Source: CAVLCC01 sp963661535 (lineage in GTDB: Bacteria > Actinomycetota > Coriobacteriia > Coriobacteriales > CADBOM01). Taken from it: 24,185 bases of DNA. A program made the translations under genes and the position numbers. Location of the stretch: the NCBI GenBank assembly GCA_963661535.1, contig CAVLCC010000032.1, forward strand, positions 1 through 24,185, in the 5' to 3' direction. This document shows, in pieces, positions 7,884-14,724 of the stretch. The stretch's first letter is position 1. Each line of letters begins with the position of its first letter. The notes beneath the pieces are model-generated. The model did not search any database. It was not told the DNA's origin and saw only the letters and a program-made list of their open reading frames with translations.

Positions 7884-7924
7884 AAGGGCTTCTAACCAGC
7901 TAAAGGTTAGGAGCCCTTTTCTAA
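7884..7924 (+). terminator. Rho-independent terminator of the ferredoxin gene
   Basis: A 14-bp stem with one imperfect pair (AAGGGCTTCTAACC / GGTTAGGAGCCCTT) encloses the loop AGCTAAA and is followed by TTCTAATT, giving TTTTCT at the stem exit. It lies in the convergent gap between the ferredoxin gene and ppk and may also slow transcription arriving from ppk. Confidence 0.85.
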
Positions 7925-7950
7925 TTATCGCCAACTAGGTCAAGCACAAA

Positions 7951-10566
7951 CTAGTCTTTATGGTTGCTGCCAGATTTTAAGAGATTAGTTGATTTCTTTT
8001 GTTTGAGTGCTTTTTCTAGAGACTTTCTCTTAATGAGAATTCCTGCAATTCCTACAGCAATTCCAATGGCGTCCAAAATTATAGGAACCTTTGAGTGCTT
8101 AGATTTTTTTACCGTTGTTTTTGTGCTTGCGAGTTTTGCAGGCTTAGTTATTACTAGCGACTTTTGGTCAGTATTTGGAAAAGTAGTTTTTATCGAAGCA
8201 TGTTCAACAGGAATTGTGGCATTTGTCTCCGTATTATGCGCCTTGTTTTTTGCTTGCTTTTTGGTTTGTTGCTCTACGCTTTTGGTGGCTTCTTTCATAA
8301 ATGTAGCCTGAGCATTTATGCCGCCTGAGCTATTTGCACTACCTGCAACATCTGCAACATCTGCGCCGCTCACGGCACCAGTAGCTTCTGCATCGACGCC
8401 GCCAGCTCCAACAACCTCCTCTTTGCCACGTCCCTTGCGACCCCTCTTTTTCTTGCCGTGAGATGAATGTTTGTCACAAATTCCGTTGAGCTTAGCATAG
8501 CTTCCATTTGGTAGGAGTTTTTGCGCACATGCTGTATCAGACAAAAGCACAGCAATCATATTTAATACGCGTGCCCTCACTTCAGGAGACTCAACAGGAA
8601 AACCAATCTCCACACGACGCTCAGTATTTCTTGTCATAAGATCAGCCGATGCCAAATAAATTTTTGCGTCATCTCCTGTGCCAAAGTAATAAATTCGTGA
8701 GTGCTCCAAGAGTCTTCCTACAATGCTTATGACTTCTATATTTTGAGTTGCCCCCTCAATGCCTGGCAGCAAGCAGCAAATGCCTCTCACAATCATATTT
8801 ATGTGAACACCCGCGCACGATGCCTCCGAGAGCTTTTGAATAACATCGAGGTCGGTAACGGAGTTGCACTTGATGGTAATTTGCCCCGCCCCGCCGTCTT
8901 TTGCAATTTTTATTTGCTCATCAATTGCCGCCATAACCGAGCTCTTAAACGAACTAGGAGCTACCCAAAGTTTGTGATAGTTGCCCTCTAGGTTGCCCAT
9001 AGCCATGTTGTTGAAGAACTCCACGCCATCTAGACCAATTTGGCTGTCAAAGGTCATAAGTGCAATATCGGTATATTGTTTGGCAGTCTTTTCGTTGTAA
9101 TTTCCGGTCGAAAGCTGCGTATAAAGCTCAACGCCCCCTTCGCCTATGCGCGTAATTTGGCATATCTTGGAGTGACACTTAAATCCCTCCATGCCATAAA
9201 TCACGGTGCAGCCCGCCTCTTCAAAGTGCTCGGCCCACTTAATGTTTGCTTCTTCATCAAAGCGAGCACGAAGCTCCATTAGCACAACCACGTCCTTGCC
9301 ATTTTCGGCTGCTGCCACCAAACACTCTGCAATTTTGGAGATAGATGCCAGCCTATAGAGCGTGATTTTGATAGAAGCAACTGCCTCATCACAAGCCGCC
9401 TCACGCAAAAGCTCAATAAATGGGTCAATGCTGTCGTATGGATAAGAGAGCATAATGTCGTGGTCGCGAATTTGTTCAAACATCGACTTATGCCTGCTAA
9501 TATTGTTTGGCCAAATGGGTGTAAATGGCTTATATAAAAGCTCCTTTTTCTGGGTCTCAGTAAGCTTAGACTCCAGCTTATATACATAAGACAAATCAAT
9601 AGGGGAGTCTAAATGAAACACCTGTTCATCTTCTAAGTCTAAGTGTTTGCAAATTAGCTCACGCATGTTGCGCATATGACCTTGAACTTGCAATCTCACA
9701 GGTGCCAAACGAGTGCGCTTTTTGAGGATTTTTTTCATGTGCTGTCTATAATCGTCGTCAGCATAATCCTCGTCGTCTGGATTTATATCGGCATTGCGCG
9801 TAACAGATATAATTGCAGGCTCTCCAGTTGTATACATATCAAAAATTTGCGGAGCCAAATTCAGGAGCGCATCTTCTAGCAAAATAAACTGAAGGTCGTC
9901 GCCTGGCAAATTTATGATTCTAGGAACCATAGGGGGCATGGGGATAATTCCAACAAGCGGACTGCCCGACGAATCTAGACCTTCCGATTGCGCGCCAGAC
10001 TTTTTGCCCTTGTAGTTCTTGTCGTCTTTTTTATCTTTAGAGTTTTTACCACCCTCATTTTGGGCATCGGCGTCCGTCTTATGATGCAACTCCATAGCCA
10101 CATATAGCTTGCCATTTTGCAAATGTGGAAAAGGATGGCTTTGGTCAATAATTTGCGCTGAGAGCATTGGCTCTATAGAGTGTTTGGCGTAGTTTTGAAC
10201 ATACTCGAGCTGCTCGGGCTCAAGATCTTCCCAAACACGTCTATATATTCCATGTTCGCGAAGCTTACAAGCAAGGTCCGCATAAATTGCATCGCGCATT
10301 TTTTCTAGGGGAACACATTCTTTATATATGGCATCTAGCTGCTCTTTTGCAGTCATTCCCGACTTGTTATCGCGCACATCTTTCTTTAGCTGCGCCACGT
10401 CGTGGAGCCCGCCAACCCTTATCATAAAAAACTCTGAGAGATTGCTTTGAAATATTGCAACAAACTTGAGCCTCTCATACAAAGGCGTTTGAGTATCTGC
10501 ACCAATTTCTAGCACGCGCTTGTTAAAGTTTAGCCACGAAAGCTCACGGTTTTGTGTATATCTCAT
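7951..10566 (-). CDS. ppk: Polyphosphate kinase PPK1 with C-terminal hydrophobic extension
   Basis: It reversibly polymerises the ATP gamma-phosphate into inorganic polyphosphate. The core matches PPK1: N domain (ELSWLNFNKRVLE, 8-20), head domain to about 330, and two phospholipase-D-like C domains. The autophosphorylated histidine is H465 in FKCHSK; the second conserved histidine is H622 in LEHSRIYYFG, followed by SADLMTRNTERRVE. Two features are odd. A Lys/Asp/Gly-rich stretch (about 163-204) interrupts the head domain. After about residue 695 a tail of some 175 residues is added: basic, then Ala-rich, then Lys-rich, with a hydrophobic segment (VPIILDAIGIAVGIAGILI, 827-845) before a basic end. 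Usual PPK1 length is about 690. The ATG start follows AAGGAG by eight bases. It lies 78 bases after ppx and is probably cotranscribed. Confidence 0.95.
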   Translation of the reverse strand: MRYTQNRELSWLNFNKRVLEIGADTQTPLYERLKFVAIFQSNLSEFFMIRVGGLHDVAQLKKDVRDNKSGMTAKEQLDAIYKECVPLEKMRDAIYADLACKLREHGIYRRVWEDLEPEQLEYVQNYAKHSIEPMLSAQIIDQSHPFPHLQNGKLYVAMELHHKTDADAQNEGGKNSKDKKDDKNYKGKKSGAQSEGLDSSGSPLVGIIPMPPMVPRIINLPGDDLQFILLEDALLNLAPQIFDMYTTGEPAIISVTRNADINPDDEDYADDDYRQHMKKILKKRTRLAPVRLQVQGHMRNMRELICKHLDLEDEQVFHLDSPIDLSYVYKLESKLTETQKKELLYKPFTPIWPNNISRHKSMFEQIRDHDIMLSYPYDSIDPFIELLREAACDEAVASIKITLYRLASISKIAECLVAAAENGKDVVVLMELRARFDEEANIKWAEHFEEAGCTVIYGMEGFKCHSKICQITRIGEGGVELYTQLSTGNYNEKTAKQYTDIALMTFDSQIGLDGVEFFNNMAMGNLEGNYHKLWVAPSSFKSSVMAAIDEQIKIAKDGGAGQITIKCNSVTDLDVIQKLSEASCAGVHINMIVRGICCLLPGIEGATQNIEVISIVGRLLEHSRIYYFGTGDDAKIYLASADLMTRNTERRVEIGFPVESPEVRARVLNMIAVLLSDTACAQKLLPNGSYAKLNGICDKHSSHGKKKRGRKGRGKEEVVGAGGVDAEATGAVSGADVADVAGSANSSGGINAQATFMKEATKSVEQQTKKQAKNKAHNTETNATIPVEHASIKTTFPNTDQKSLVITKPAKLASTKTTVKKSKHSKVPIILDAIGIAVGIAGILIKRKSLEKALKQKKSTNLLKSGSNHKD

Positions 10567-10644
10567 TAGTCTTGCTCCTTAGAACAACTGCCCTTTATTC
10601 ACTTAAACAGATTAAATAGAACGTGTTTAAAGTTCACTTAAAGT

Positions 10645-11565
10645 TTATCGCAAAATTTTGTCTATTAAATAACCTTCTCGCAAGCCGCTCTTGCTAATCT
10701 TTAGAGTGGTTGCTCCGGCGTGTTCCATAATCTGCAAAAGTGCAACCGTGCCTGGCAAAATTGTGTGAACTCGGTCGGGGCAAATGCGCAAAATCGTGTG
10801 CAAAGTTTTTTGGTAGTTAATGCAAGGCATATTTAGGAGAGATCTTATGTCGTCTATTTTTACGGTGTCGGCAATATCGGAATTTATGAGCGCGCGAACA
10901 AGTTTGATTGACGACCTAGCGCTTCCGCCTATTCCAACAGCTTCTGGATAAGGCACTTTTGGAAACACCTTTGACTTTGCTAGATGACCACTTACATACT
11001 CAGAAATTTTTGCCATCTCACCGCGTGTTGGCATAATGTCTGACACAAAGTGCAAATACAAAAATAGCGAGCCAAAAGTCATACTCTCAGAGAGTGGCTT
11101 GGTGTTTTCTAGGGTGTTCCATGTGGTAACCTCGGTCGAACCCCCTCCTATATCAATAACCAGCCCTTTGTTACCCTCAATTGCGCTGCTGCATCCAATA
11201 AATCCAAGTCGTGCTTCGTCGTCTCCGGTTAAAATATCAATATGAACCTGAGTTGTGTTAGAAATTAGCTGCCTAGCTTGCTTGCTGTTTGATATGTTTC
11301 GCAAAACTGCTGTGGCAAAAACGTTTATGTTTTCTTTAGAAACCCCAAGAGCTTCAGCACTCGCAAGGTGTTTTTGCAAAACTGTGCAAGCCTTTTCGAT
11401 TCCCTCGTCAGACAGAGCTCCATCTTGAATATAACCAGCCAAACCAGCCATAGATTTTTTATTGTGAATTACCTTTGCGCTGTGTGGATTGCCATTTTCA
11501 ATTTCAAAGATTACTAATCTAAGGGAGTTTGAACCCATATCAACTATTGCATGTCTGCTAATCAT
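10645..11565 (-). CDS. ppx: Ppx/GppA family exopolyphosphatase
   Basis: It removes terminal phosphate from polyphosphate, or the 5' phosphate of pppGpp in GppA-type members. The 306-residue length corresponds to the two-domain short form (as in mycobacterial PPX1), without the C-terminal HD-like region of E. coli PPX. ASKHA-fold motifs are clear: phosphate-1 loop DMGSNSLRL at 9-17, the probable catalytic glutamate E117 in TGDDEARLGF, phosphate-2 loop DIGGGSTEV at 138-146, GIGGSARS at 211-218 and GLREG at 294-298. The ATG at 11563-11565 follows AGGAG by five bases. It precedes ppk on the same strand, so degradation and synthesis of polyphosphate are encoded in one likely transcript. Confidence 0.92.
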   Translation of the reverse strand: MISRHAIVDMGSNSLRLVIFEIENGNPHSAKVIHNKKSMAGLAGYIQDGALSDEGIEKACTVLQKHLASAEALGVSKENINVFATAVLRNISNSKQARQLISNTTQVHIDILTGDDEARLGFIGCSSAIEGNKGLVIDIGGGSTEVTTWNTLENTKPLSESMTFGSLFLYLHFVSDIMPTRGEMAKISEYVSGHLAKSKVFPKVPYPEAVGIGGSARSSIKLVRALINSDIADTVKIDDIRSLLNMPCINYQKTLHTILRICPDRVHTILPGTVALLQIMEHAGATTLKISKSGLREGYLIDKILR

Positions 11566-11747
11566 GTTTGCTCCTGAGGTTTTTGTGTCTGTTGCTGTGC
11601 TTGGTGTGCTCGCTGTTCGCCTGCTTCGTGCTCGCCGTTCTCTCGCTTAATATCCTCACAGTTAAAGTGAGGAATTTTGCAGCACTTATTATTAAAATTT
11701 GCAAACCAACGCCTGCATATAACCGTGTTTAAAGCTTGCGCCTATAC

Positions 11748-11762
11748 GTGCAAATTTTGCAC
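11748..11762. promoter_or_regulatory. TGCAAA-type palindrome upstream of tRNA-Arg and ppx
   Basis: GTGCAAA and TTTGCAC are perfect inverted arms around a single T. The core (TGCAAA..TTTGCA) is the same as that of the perfect palindrome at the metQ promoter, 300 bases to the right. It may be a protein binding site; no regulator can be assigned. Confidence 0.35.
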
Positions 11763-11822
11763 TTGAATAATACCGCATGTGCATTATTTAGTGCGTGTAA
11801 GCTGTTGCATATGGTATGTTGC

Positions 11823-11857
11823 TAGGGTGTCTTTAGGATATGCCTAGGGCACCCCTA
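11823..11857. other. Long hairpin just upstream of tRNA-Arg
   Basis: GGGTGTC (11825-11831) pairs with GGCACCC (11848-11854), and inside it TTAGG (11833-11837) pairs with CCTAG (11843-11847) around ATATG. This gives about 12 pairs with one bulged T and two G-T pairs; a further TA/TA pair is possible outside. There is no T-run, so it is not a typical terminator. It lies only 15 bases before the mature tRNA, in the tRNA promoter or precursor leader. Confidence 0.5.
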
Positions 11858-11869
11858 TACAACATTTGC

Positions 11870-11945
11870 GCCCCCTTAGCTCAGGGGATAGAGCGTCTGC
11901 CTCCGGAGCAGAAAGTCACAGGTTCAAATCCTGCAGGGGGCACCA
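11870..11945 (+). tRNA. tRNA-Arg (anticodon CCG)
   Basis: A complete 76-base cloverleaf. The acceptor stem is GCCCCCT / AGGGGGC, the D arm contains AGCTCAGGGGATAGAGC, and the anticodon stem is TCTGC / GCAGA around CTCCGGA, giving anticodon CCG at 11903-11905. It reads arginine codon CGG. The T loop is TTCAAAT with a four-pair stem and one A-C mismatch at its base. CCA is encoded (11943-11945). It stands alone between the ppx-ppk unit and the metQNI unit. Confidence 0.96.
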
Positions 11946-12056
11946 CTTTGCTTTAAGTTCATTTTATAACTGCCAAAATAGAGTATAAATATAACGTTTA
12001 ACATATAGCTTTGCTTTATGCGCCAATTTTTCGACTAGCATATTTGAGGGCTTTTT

Positions 12057-12070
12057 TTGCAAATTTGCAA
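12057..12070. promoter_or_regulatory. Perfect 14-bp palindrome overlapping the metQ -35
   Basis: TTGCAAATTTGCAA is its own reverse complement. Its right end supplies the likely -35 hexamer of metQ, so a protein bound here would block polymerase. It shares its core with the site at 11748-11762. Confidence 0.5.
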
Positions 12071-12094
12071 GGTCATATACAAACCACATATAAA
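12065..12094 (+). promoter_or_regulatory. Promoter of the metQNI unit
   Basis: TTGCAA (12065-12070) and TATAAA (12089-12094) are spaced by 18 bases. Transcription would start near 12101, leaving a leader of about 55 bases. No SAM riboswitch or T-box fold is recognisable between 11946 and the metQ start, so control by a protein operator is more likely. Confidence 0.45.
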
Positions 12095-12155
12095 GATTTA
12101 AGCAAAATAAAAGCGCCAGTATGCAATTATTCATAGTAGAAAAGGGATTTCAAAG

Positions 12156-13007
12156 ATGAAGATATCTAAGAAGAAAGTGATTGCAGTTGCACTATCGGTT
12201 GTAGCATTTGCTGGAGTTTTGGCACTTGCTGGTTGCGGGTCGTCTAGCTCAAGCAGCAGTTCTAGCTCGTCTAATTCAAAAACAATAACAGTTGCAGCTA
12301 GTCCAACTCCCCATGCAGAAATTTTAAGCAACGCTGTAAAACCGCTTCTAGAAAAAGAGGGATACACACTAGTGGTTAAAGAGTTTACAGACTACGTACT
12401 TCCAAATACTGCAACAGAAGAGGGAGAGGTTGACGCAAATTATTTTCAACACAAACCTTATTTAGATAGCTTTAATGAGGAGCAGGGAACGCACCTAGTT
12501 TCTGTAGAGGCTGTGCACTTTGAGCCATTTGGACTTTATGCTGGCAAAACATCATCTCTAAGTGCGTTGCAATCAGGTGCTGTGGTTGCAGTTCCAAACG
12601 ACACAACAAATGAGGCTCGAGCACTTTTGCTTCTTGAACAAGAGGGGCTAATTAAGCTCAAAGAGGGTGCTGGTATTACAGCTACAACAAATGATATTGT
12701 AGAAAATCCTAAAAACTTGCAAATCAAAGAGCTTGAGGCAGCAGCCGTTCCAACTGTTTTGGCAGATGTAGACATTGCTTGCATCAATGGCAACTATGCT
12801 CAAGGCGCAGGACTAAACGTAAGCGATGCTCTTGCAAACGAGTCGGCGGACTCCTTAGCAGCTCAAACATATGCAAACGTTTTGGTTGTAAAAGACTCAA
12901 ACGAGAACAGTGAGGCAACCAAAGCTCTTGCAAAAGCTTTGGTATCTAATGAGGTTCGCGATTATATCAACTCAACTTATTCTGGCGCAGTAGTGCCGGT
13001 ATTCTAA
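12156..13007 (+). CDS. metQ: MetQ/NlpA-family substrate-binding lipoprotein
   Basis: This is the extracytoplasmic binding protein of a methionine-type ABC importer. Residues 1-26 are a lipoprotein signal: positively charged KISKKK, a hydrophobic stretch, then the lipobox LAGC with the lipidated cysteine at 27. A run of 11 serines interrupted by nothing (29-39) tethers the domain to the membrane. The NlpA-family domain follows from ITVAASPTPHAEIL (44-57), with DANYFQHKPYLDSF typical of MetQ proteins. At 283 residues it is of normal length. The ATG follows AAAAGGGA by eight bases. It is the first gene of the metQ-metN-metI unit. The substrate could be D/L-methionine or a related compound; sequence alone does not decide. 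Confidence 0.92.
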   Translation: MKISKKKVIAVALSVVAFAGVLALAGCGSSSSSSSSSSSNSKTITVAASPTPHAEILSNAVKPLLEKEGYTLVVKEFTDYVLPNTATEEGEVDANYFQHKPYLDSFNEEQGTHLVSVEAVHFEPFGLYAGKTSSLSALQSGAVVAVPNDTTNEARALLLLEQEGLIKLKEGAGITATTNDIVENPKNLQIKELEAAAVPTVLADVDIACINGNYAQGAGLNVSDALANESADSLAAQTYANVLVVKDSNENSEATKALAKALVSNEVRDYINSTYSGAVVPVF

Positions 13008-13023
13008 GGAGTTTGCCTCAAAG

Positions 13024-13902
13024 ATGATAGAGCTTCAACATCTCGAAAAAGTTTATTCGGCACGAAATGGCTCACGTCATGCGCTTCATGATGTGAGTCT
13101 TACCATTAAAGATGGTGATGTGTTTGGCATCATTGGTCAGTCTGGCGCAGGCAAGTCTACTTTGGTTAGATGCATCAATTTATTGGAACGCCCAACAAGT
13201 GGAAAAGTGATAATCGACGGCGTTGACGTAACAAACTATCAGGGCAAACAGCTCAGAGAAATGCGTGCAAACGTAGGCATGATTTTTCAGAGCTTTAGTC
13301 TTTTTCAGCAGCGAAACGTGTTGCAAAATGTTATGTTCCCACTGTCTTTAAGACGCGAAGACACACAAACAAGCCGCAAACGTGCAATGGACTTGCTCGA
13401 GATGGTTGGTCTTGCAGATAGAGCTGCAAGCTACCCCAGTGAGCTTTCTGGAGGTCAGCAGCAACGCGTTGCAATCGCTAGAGCGCTTGCCAACAATCCT
13501 CACGTTATGCTATGCGATGAAGCAACCAGCGCACTTGATACGCGAACAACCGTGAGCATTCTTAACTTGCTTGGAGACATCAATCGCGAGCTGGGCGTTA
13601 CAGTTGTGCTCATTACACACTCTTTGGTTGTGGCACAAAGGGTTTGCAACAAAATTGCTGTTCTAGACGAAGGCAGAGTTGTGGAGCAGGGCATAACTTC
13701 AGAGGTGTTTGCAAATCCACAAAGTGAGGTTACAAAAGAGCTCATTCAAAACGATTCTTTGTCGAGTTTTGATCCAAATAAAGACTTAGATGACGAGGGT
13801 CAAGACGTGCCTAGTCTAGACAAACAAAGCGAACTTGCAGATGACTCAAGAGTTGCAGCCTATGCATCAAAAGAACAGGGGTGTGCAAATGGAAGCAATT
13901 AG
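13024..13902 (+). CDS. metN: MetN-type ABC transporter ATPase lacking the NIL domain
   Basis: The ATPase that drives import through MetI. All ABC motifs are present: Walker A GQSGAGKST (38-46), Q-loop Q89, signature LSGGQ (141-145), Walker B VMLCDEATSALD (161-172) and the switch histidine H199. The family's usual length is about 340, because a C-terminal NIL (ACT-like) domain binds methionine and inhibits transport. Here the protein stops at 292, and the last ~45 residues are an acidic, polar tail (PNKDLDDEGQDVPSLDKQSE) with no NIL features. Feedback inhibition by internal methionine is therefore probably absent (inference). It starts 16 bases after metQ, with AAGGAG overlapping the metQ stop region, and overlaps metI by 14 bases. 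Confidence 0.92.
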   Translation: MIELQHLEKVYSARNGSRHALHDVSLTIKDGDVFGIIGQSGAGKSTLVRCINLLERPTSGKVIIDGVDVTNYQGKQLREMRANVGMIFQSFSLFQQRNVLQNVMFPLSLRREDTQTSRKRAMDLLEMVGLADRAASYPSELSGGQQQRVAIARALANNPHVMLCDEATSALDTRTTVSILNLLGDINRELGVTVVLITHSLVVAQRVCNKIAVLDEGRVVEQGITSEVFANPQSEVTKELIQNDSLSSFDPNKDLDDEGQDVPSLDKQSELADDSRVAAYASKEQGCANGSN

Positions 13903-14560
13903 TGAGTTCTTTTCGCAATATGGTTTTTTGCTGGCACAAGGCACGTGGGACACCATAGTTATGACTGGCGTAGCCACCATATTTGCCTATGTGTTAGGAA
14001 CACCCATCGGAGTGCTTTTGGTTTTAACCGCTCCAAATGGGATTTGCCCAAAGCCTGTTTTTAACTCGGTTTTAAGCTGGTTAACAAATATCTTGAGGTC
14101 GGTTCCGTTCATTATTTTGCTGTTTGCGCTAATTCCTATAACTAGGTTTATTGTGGGAACCTCGCTTGGCGTTGGTGGCGCAATTGTTCCTTTGGTTGTA
14201 ACTGCTGCACCTTTTGCTGCAAGAATGGTTGAGCAAAGTTTGGCAGAGATAGACGGCGGACTAGTGGAGGCAGCTCAGAGTTTTGGTGCTTCAACGTGGC
14301 AGGTTGTATACAAGGTATTTTTGAAAGAGTGTTTGCCCTCGTTTATTAGAGGAATTTCGATTACATTTGTGACCCTGTTTGGATATTCTGCTATGGCAGG
14401 CGCAGTTGGTGCCGGAGGACTAGGCGATATTGCAATTCGCTATGGATATCAGCGCTGGCAATTTGATGTGATGATTGCTGCTGTAATCTTGTGCATTGTT
14501 GTTGTGCAGGTGGTTCAAACTGCAGGCGACATAATCTCTCGCAAAATTGACAAGAGATAG
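13889..14560 (+). CDS. metI: MetI-type ABC transporter permease
   Basis: The membrane channel subunit of the importer, 223 residues, close to E. coli MetI (217). About five hydrophobic segments are visible. The cytoplasmic EAA coupling loop, EAAQSFGAS, is at about 127-135, followed by the conserved FGYSAMAGAVGAGGLGDIAI. The frame is open further upstream (to 13835), but the ATG at 13889 is preferred: AGGGG lies eight bases upstream and the protein then begins like other MetI proteins (QGTWDTIVMTG). The overlap with metN by 14 bases implies translational coupling. No terminator is seen behind it; a low-complexity gap follows. Confidence 0.93.
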   Translation: MEAISEFFSQYGFLLAQGTWDTIVMTGVATIFAYVLGTPIGVLLVLTAPNGICPKPVFNSVLSWLTNILRSVPFIILLFALIPITRFIVGTSLGVGGAIVPLVVTAAPFAARMVEQSLAEIDGGLVEAAQSFGASTWQVVYKVFLKECLPSFIRGISITFVTLFGYSAMAGAVGAGGLGDIAIRYGYQRWQFDVMIAAVILCIVVVQVVQTAGDIISRKIDKR

Positions 14561-14724
14561 CGGGCGTGAGCTGGCGAGTTTGTGTGCAGGCGGAGCTTGA
14601 GCGGAGAGCTTGTGCGGAGGATGCGTCGAGTGTGCGAGTGAGCTTATGGCGAGTTCATGTCGAATACACGAGCGAGCTTGCGGTGAGCTTGCTTAGAACT
14701 TGCGCCTAACCGGTATTGATGGCG
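14561..14724. repeat. Degenerate low-complexity linker after metI
   Basis: The convergent gap between metI and the PafC-like gene is made of imperfect copies of a word like GAGCTTGTGCGG (near 14594, 14607, 14639, 14677 and 14688). It is G-rich on the plus strand and GC-richer than its neighbours. It contains no obvious terminator hairpin or gene. It resembles the linker at 21871-22044 and, more faintly, the sequence next to ppx. Confidence 0.55.

Larger units (their letters stand above)
11566..11869. other. Intergenic region between ppx and tRNA-Arg
   Basis: About 300 bases without a gene. Next to the ppx start (roughly 11580-11645) is a degenerate low-complexity stretch of TGCTCGC/TTCGCC-like words. 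At 11653-11673 a perfect 7-bp inverted repeat (TCCTCAC / GTGAGGA, loop AGTTAAA) would lie in the ppx leader or promoter region. A TGCAAA-type palindrome (11748-11762) and a long hairpin (11823-11857) are listed separately. The ppx and tRNA promoters must be here, but no unambiguous -35/-10 pair is visible. Confidence 0.5.

Noticed and set aside
7623..7934. A 103-codon minus-strand frame over the ferredoxin gene.
   Set aside because: Antisense shadow of the clearly coding ferredoxin with complete cysteine motifs.
11870..11945. tRNA-Arg as an integration (att) site.
   Set aside because: No integrase gene or duplicated tRNA 3' end was seen in the flanks; the neighbours are housekeeping genes.
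11946..12155. SAM riboswitch or methionine T-box upstream of metQ.
   Set aside because: No conserved SAM-I stems, T-box sequence or terminator/antiterminator pair could be recognised; a plain promoter with palindrome explains the region.
13835..13888. Longer metI start at 13835.
   Set aside because: The extra 18 residues are hydrophilic, unlike MetI N-termini, and the ATG at 13889 has a well-placed AGGGG site.
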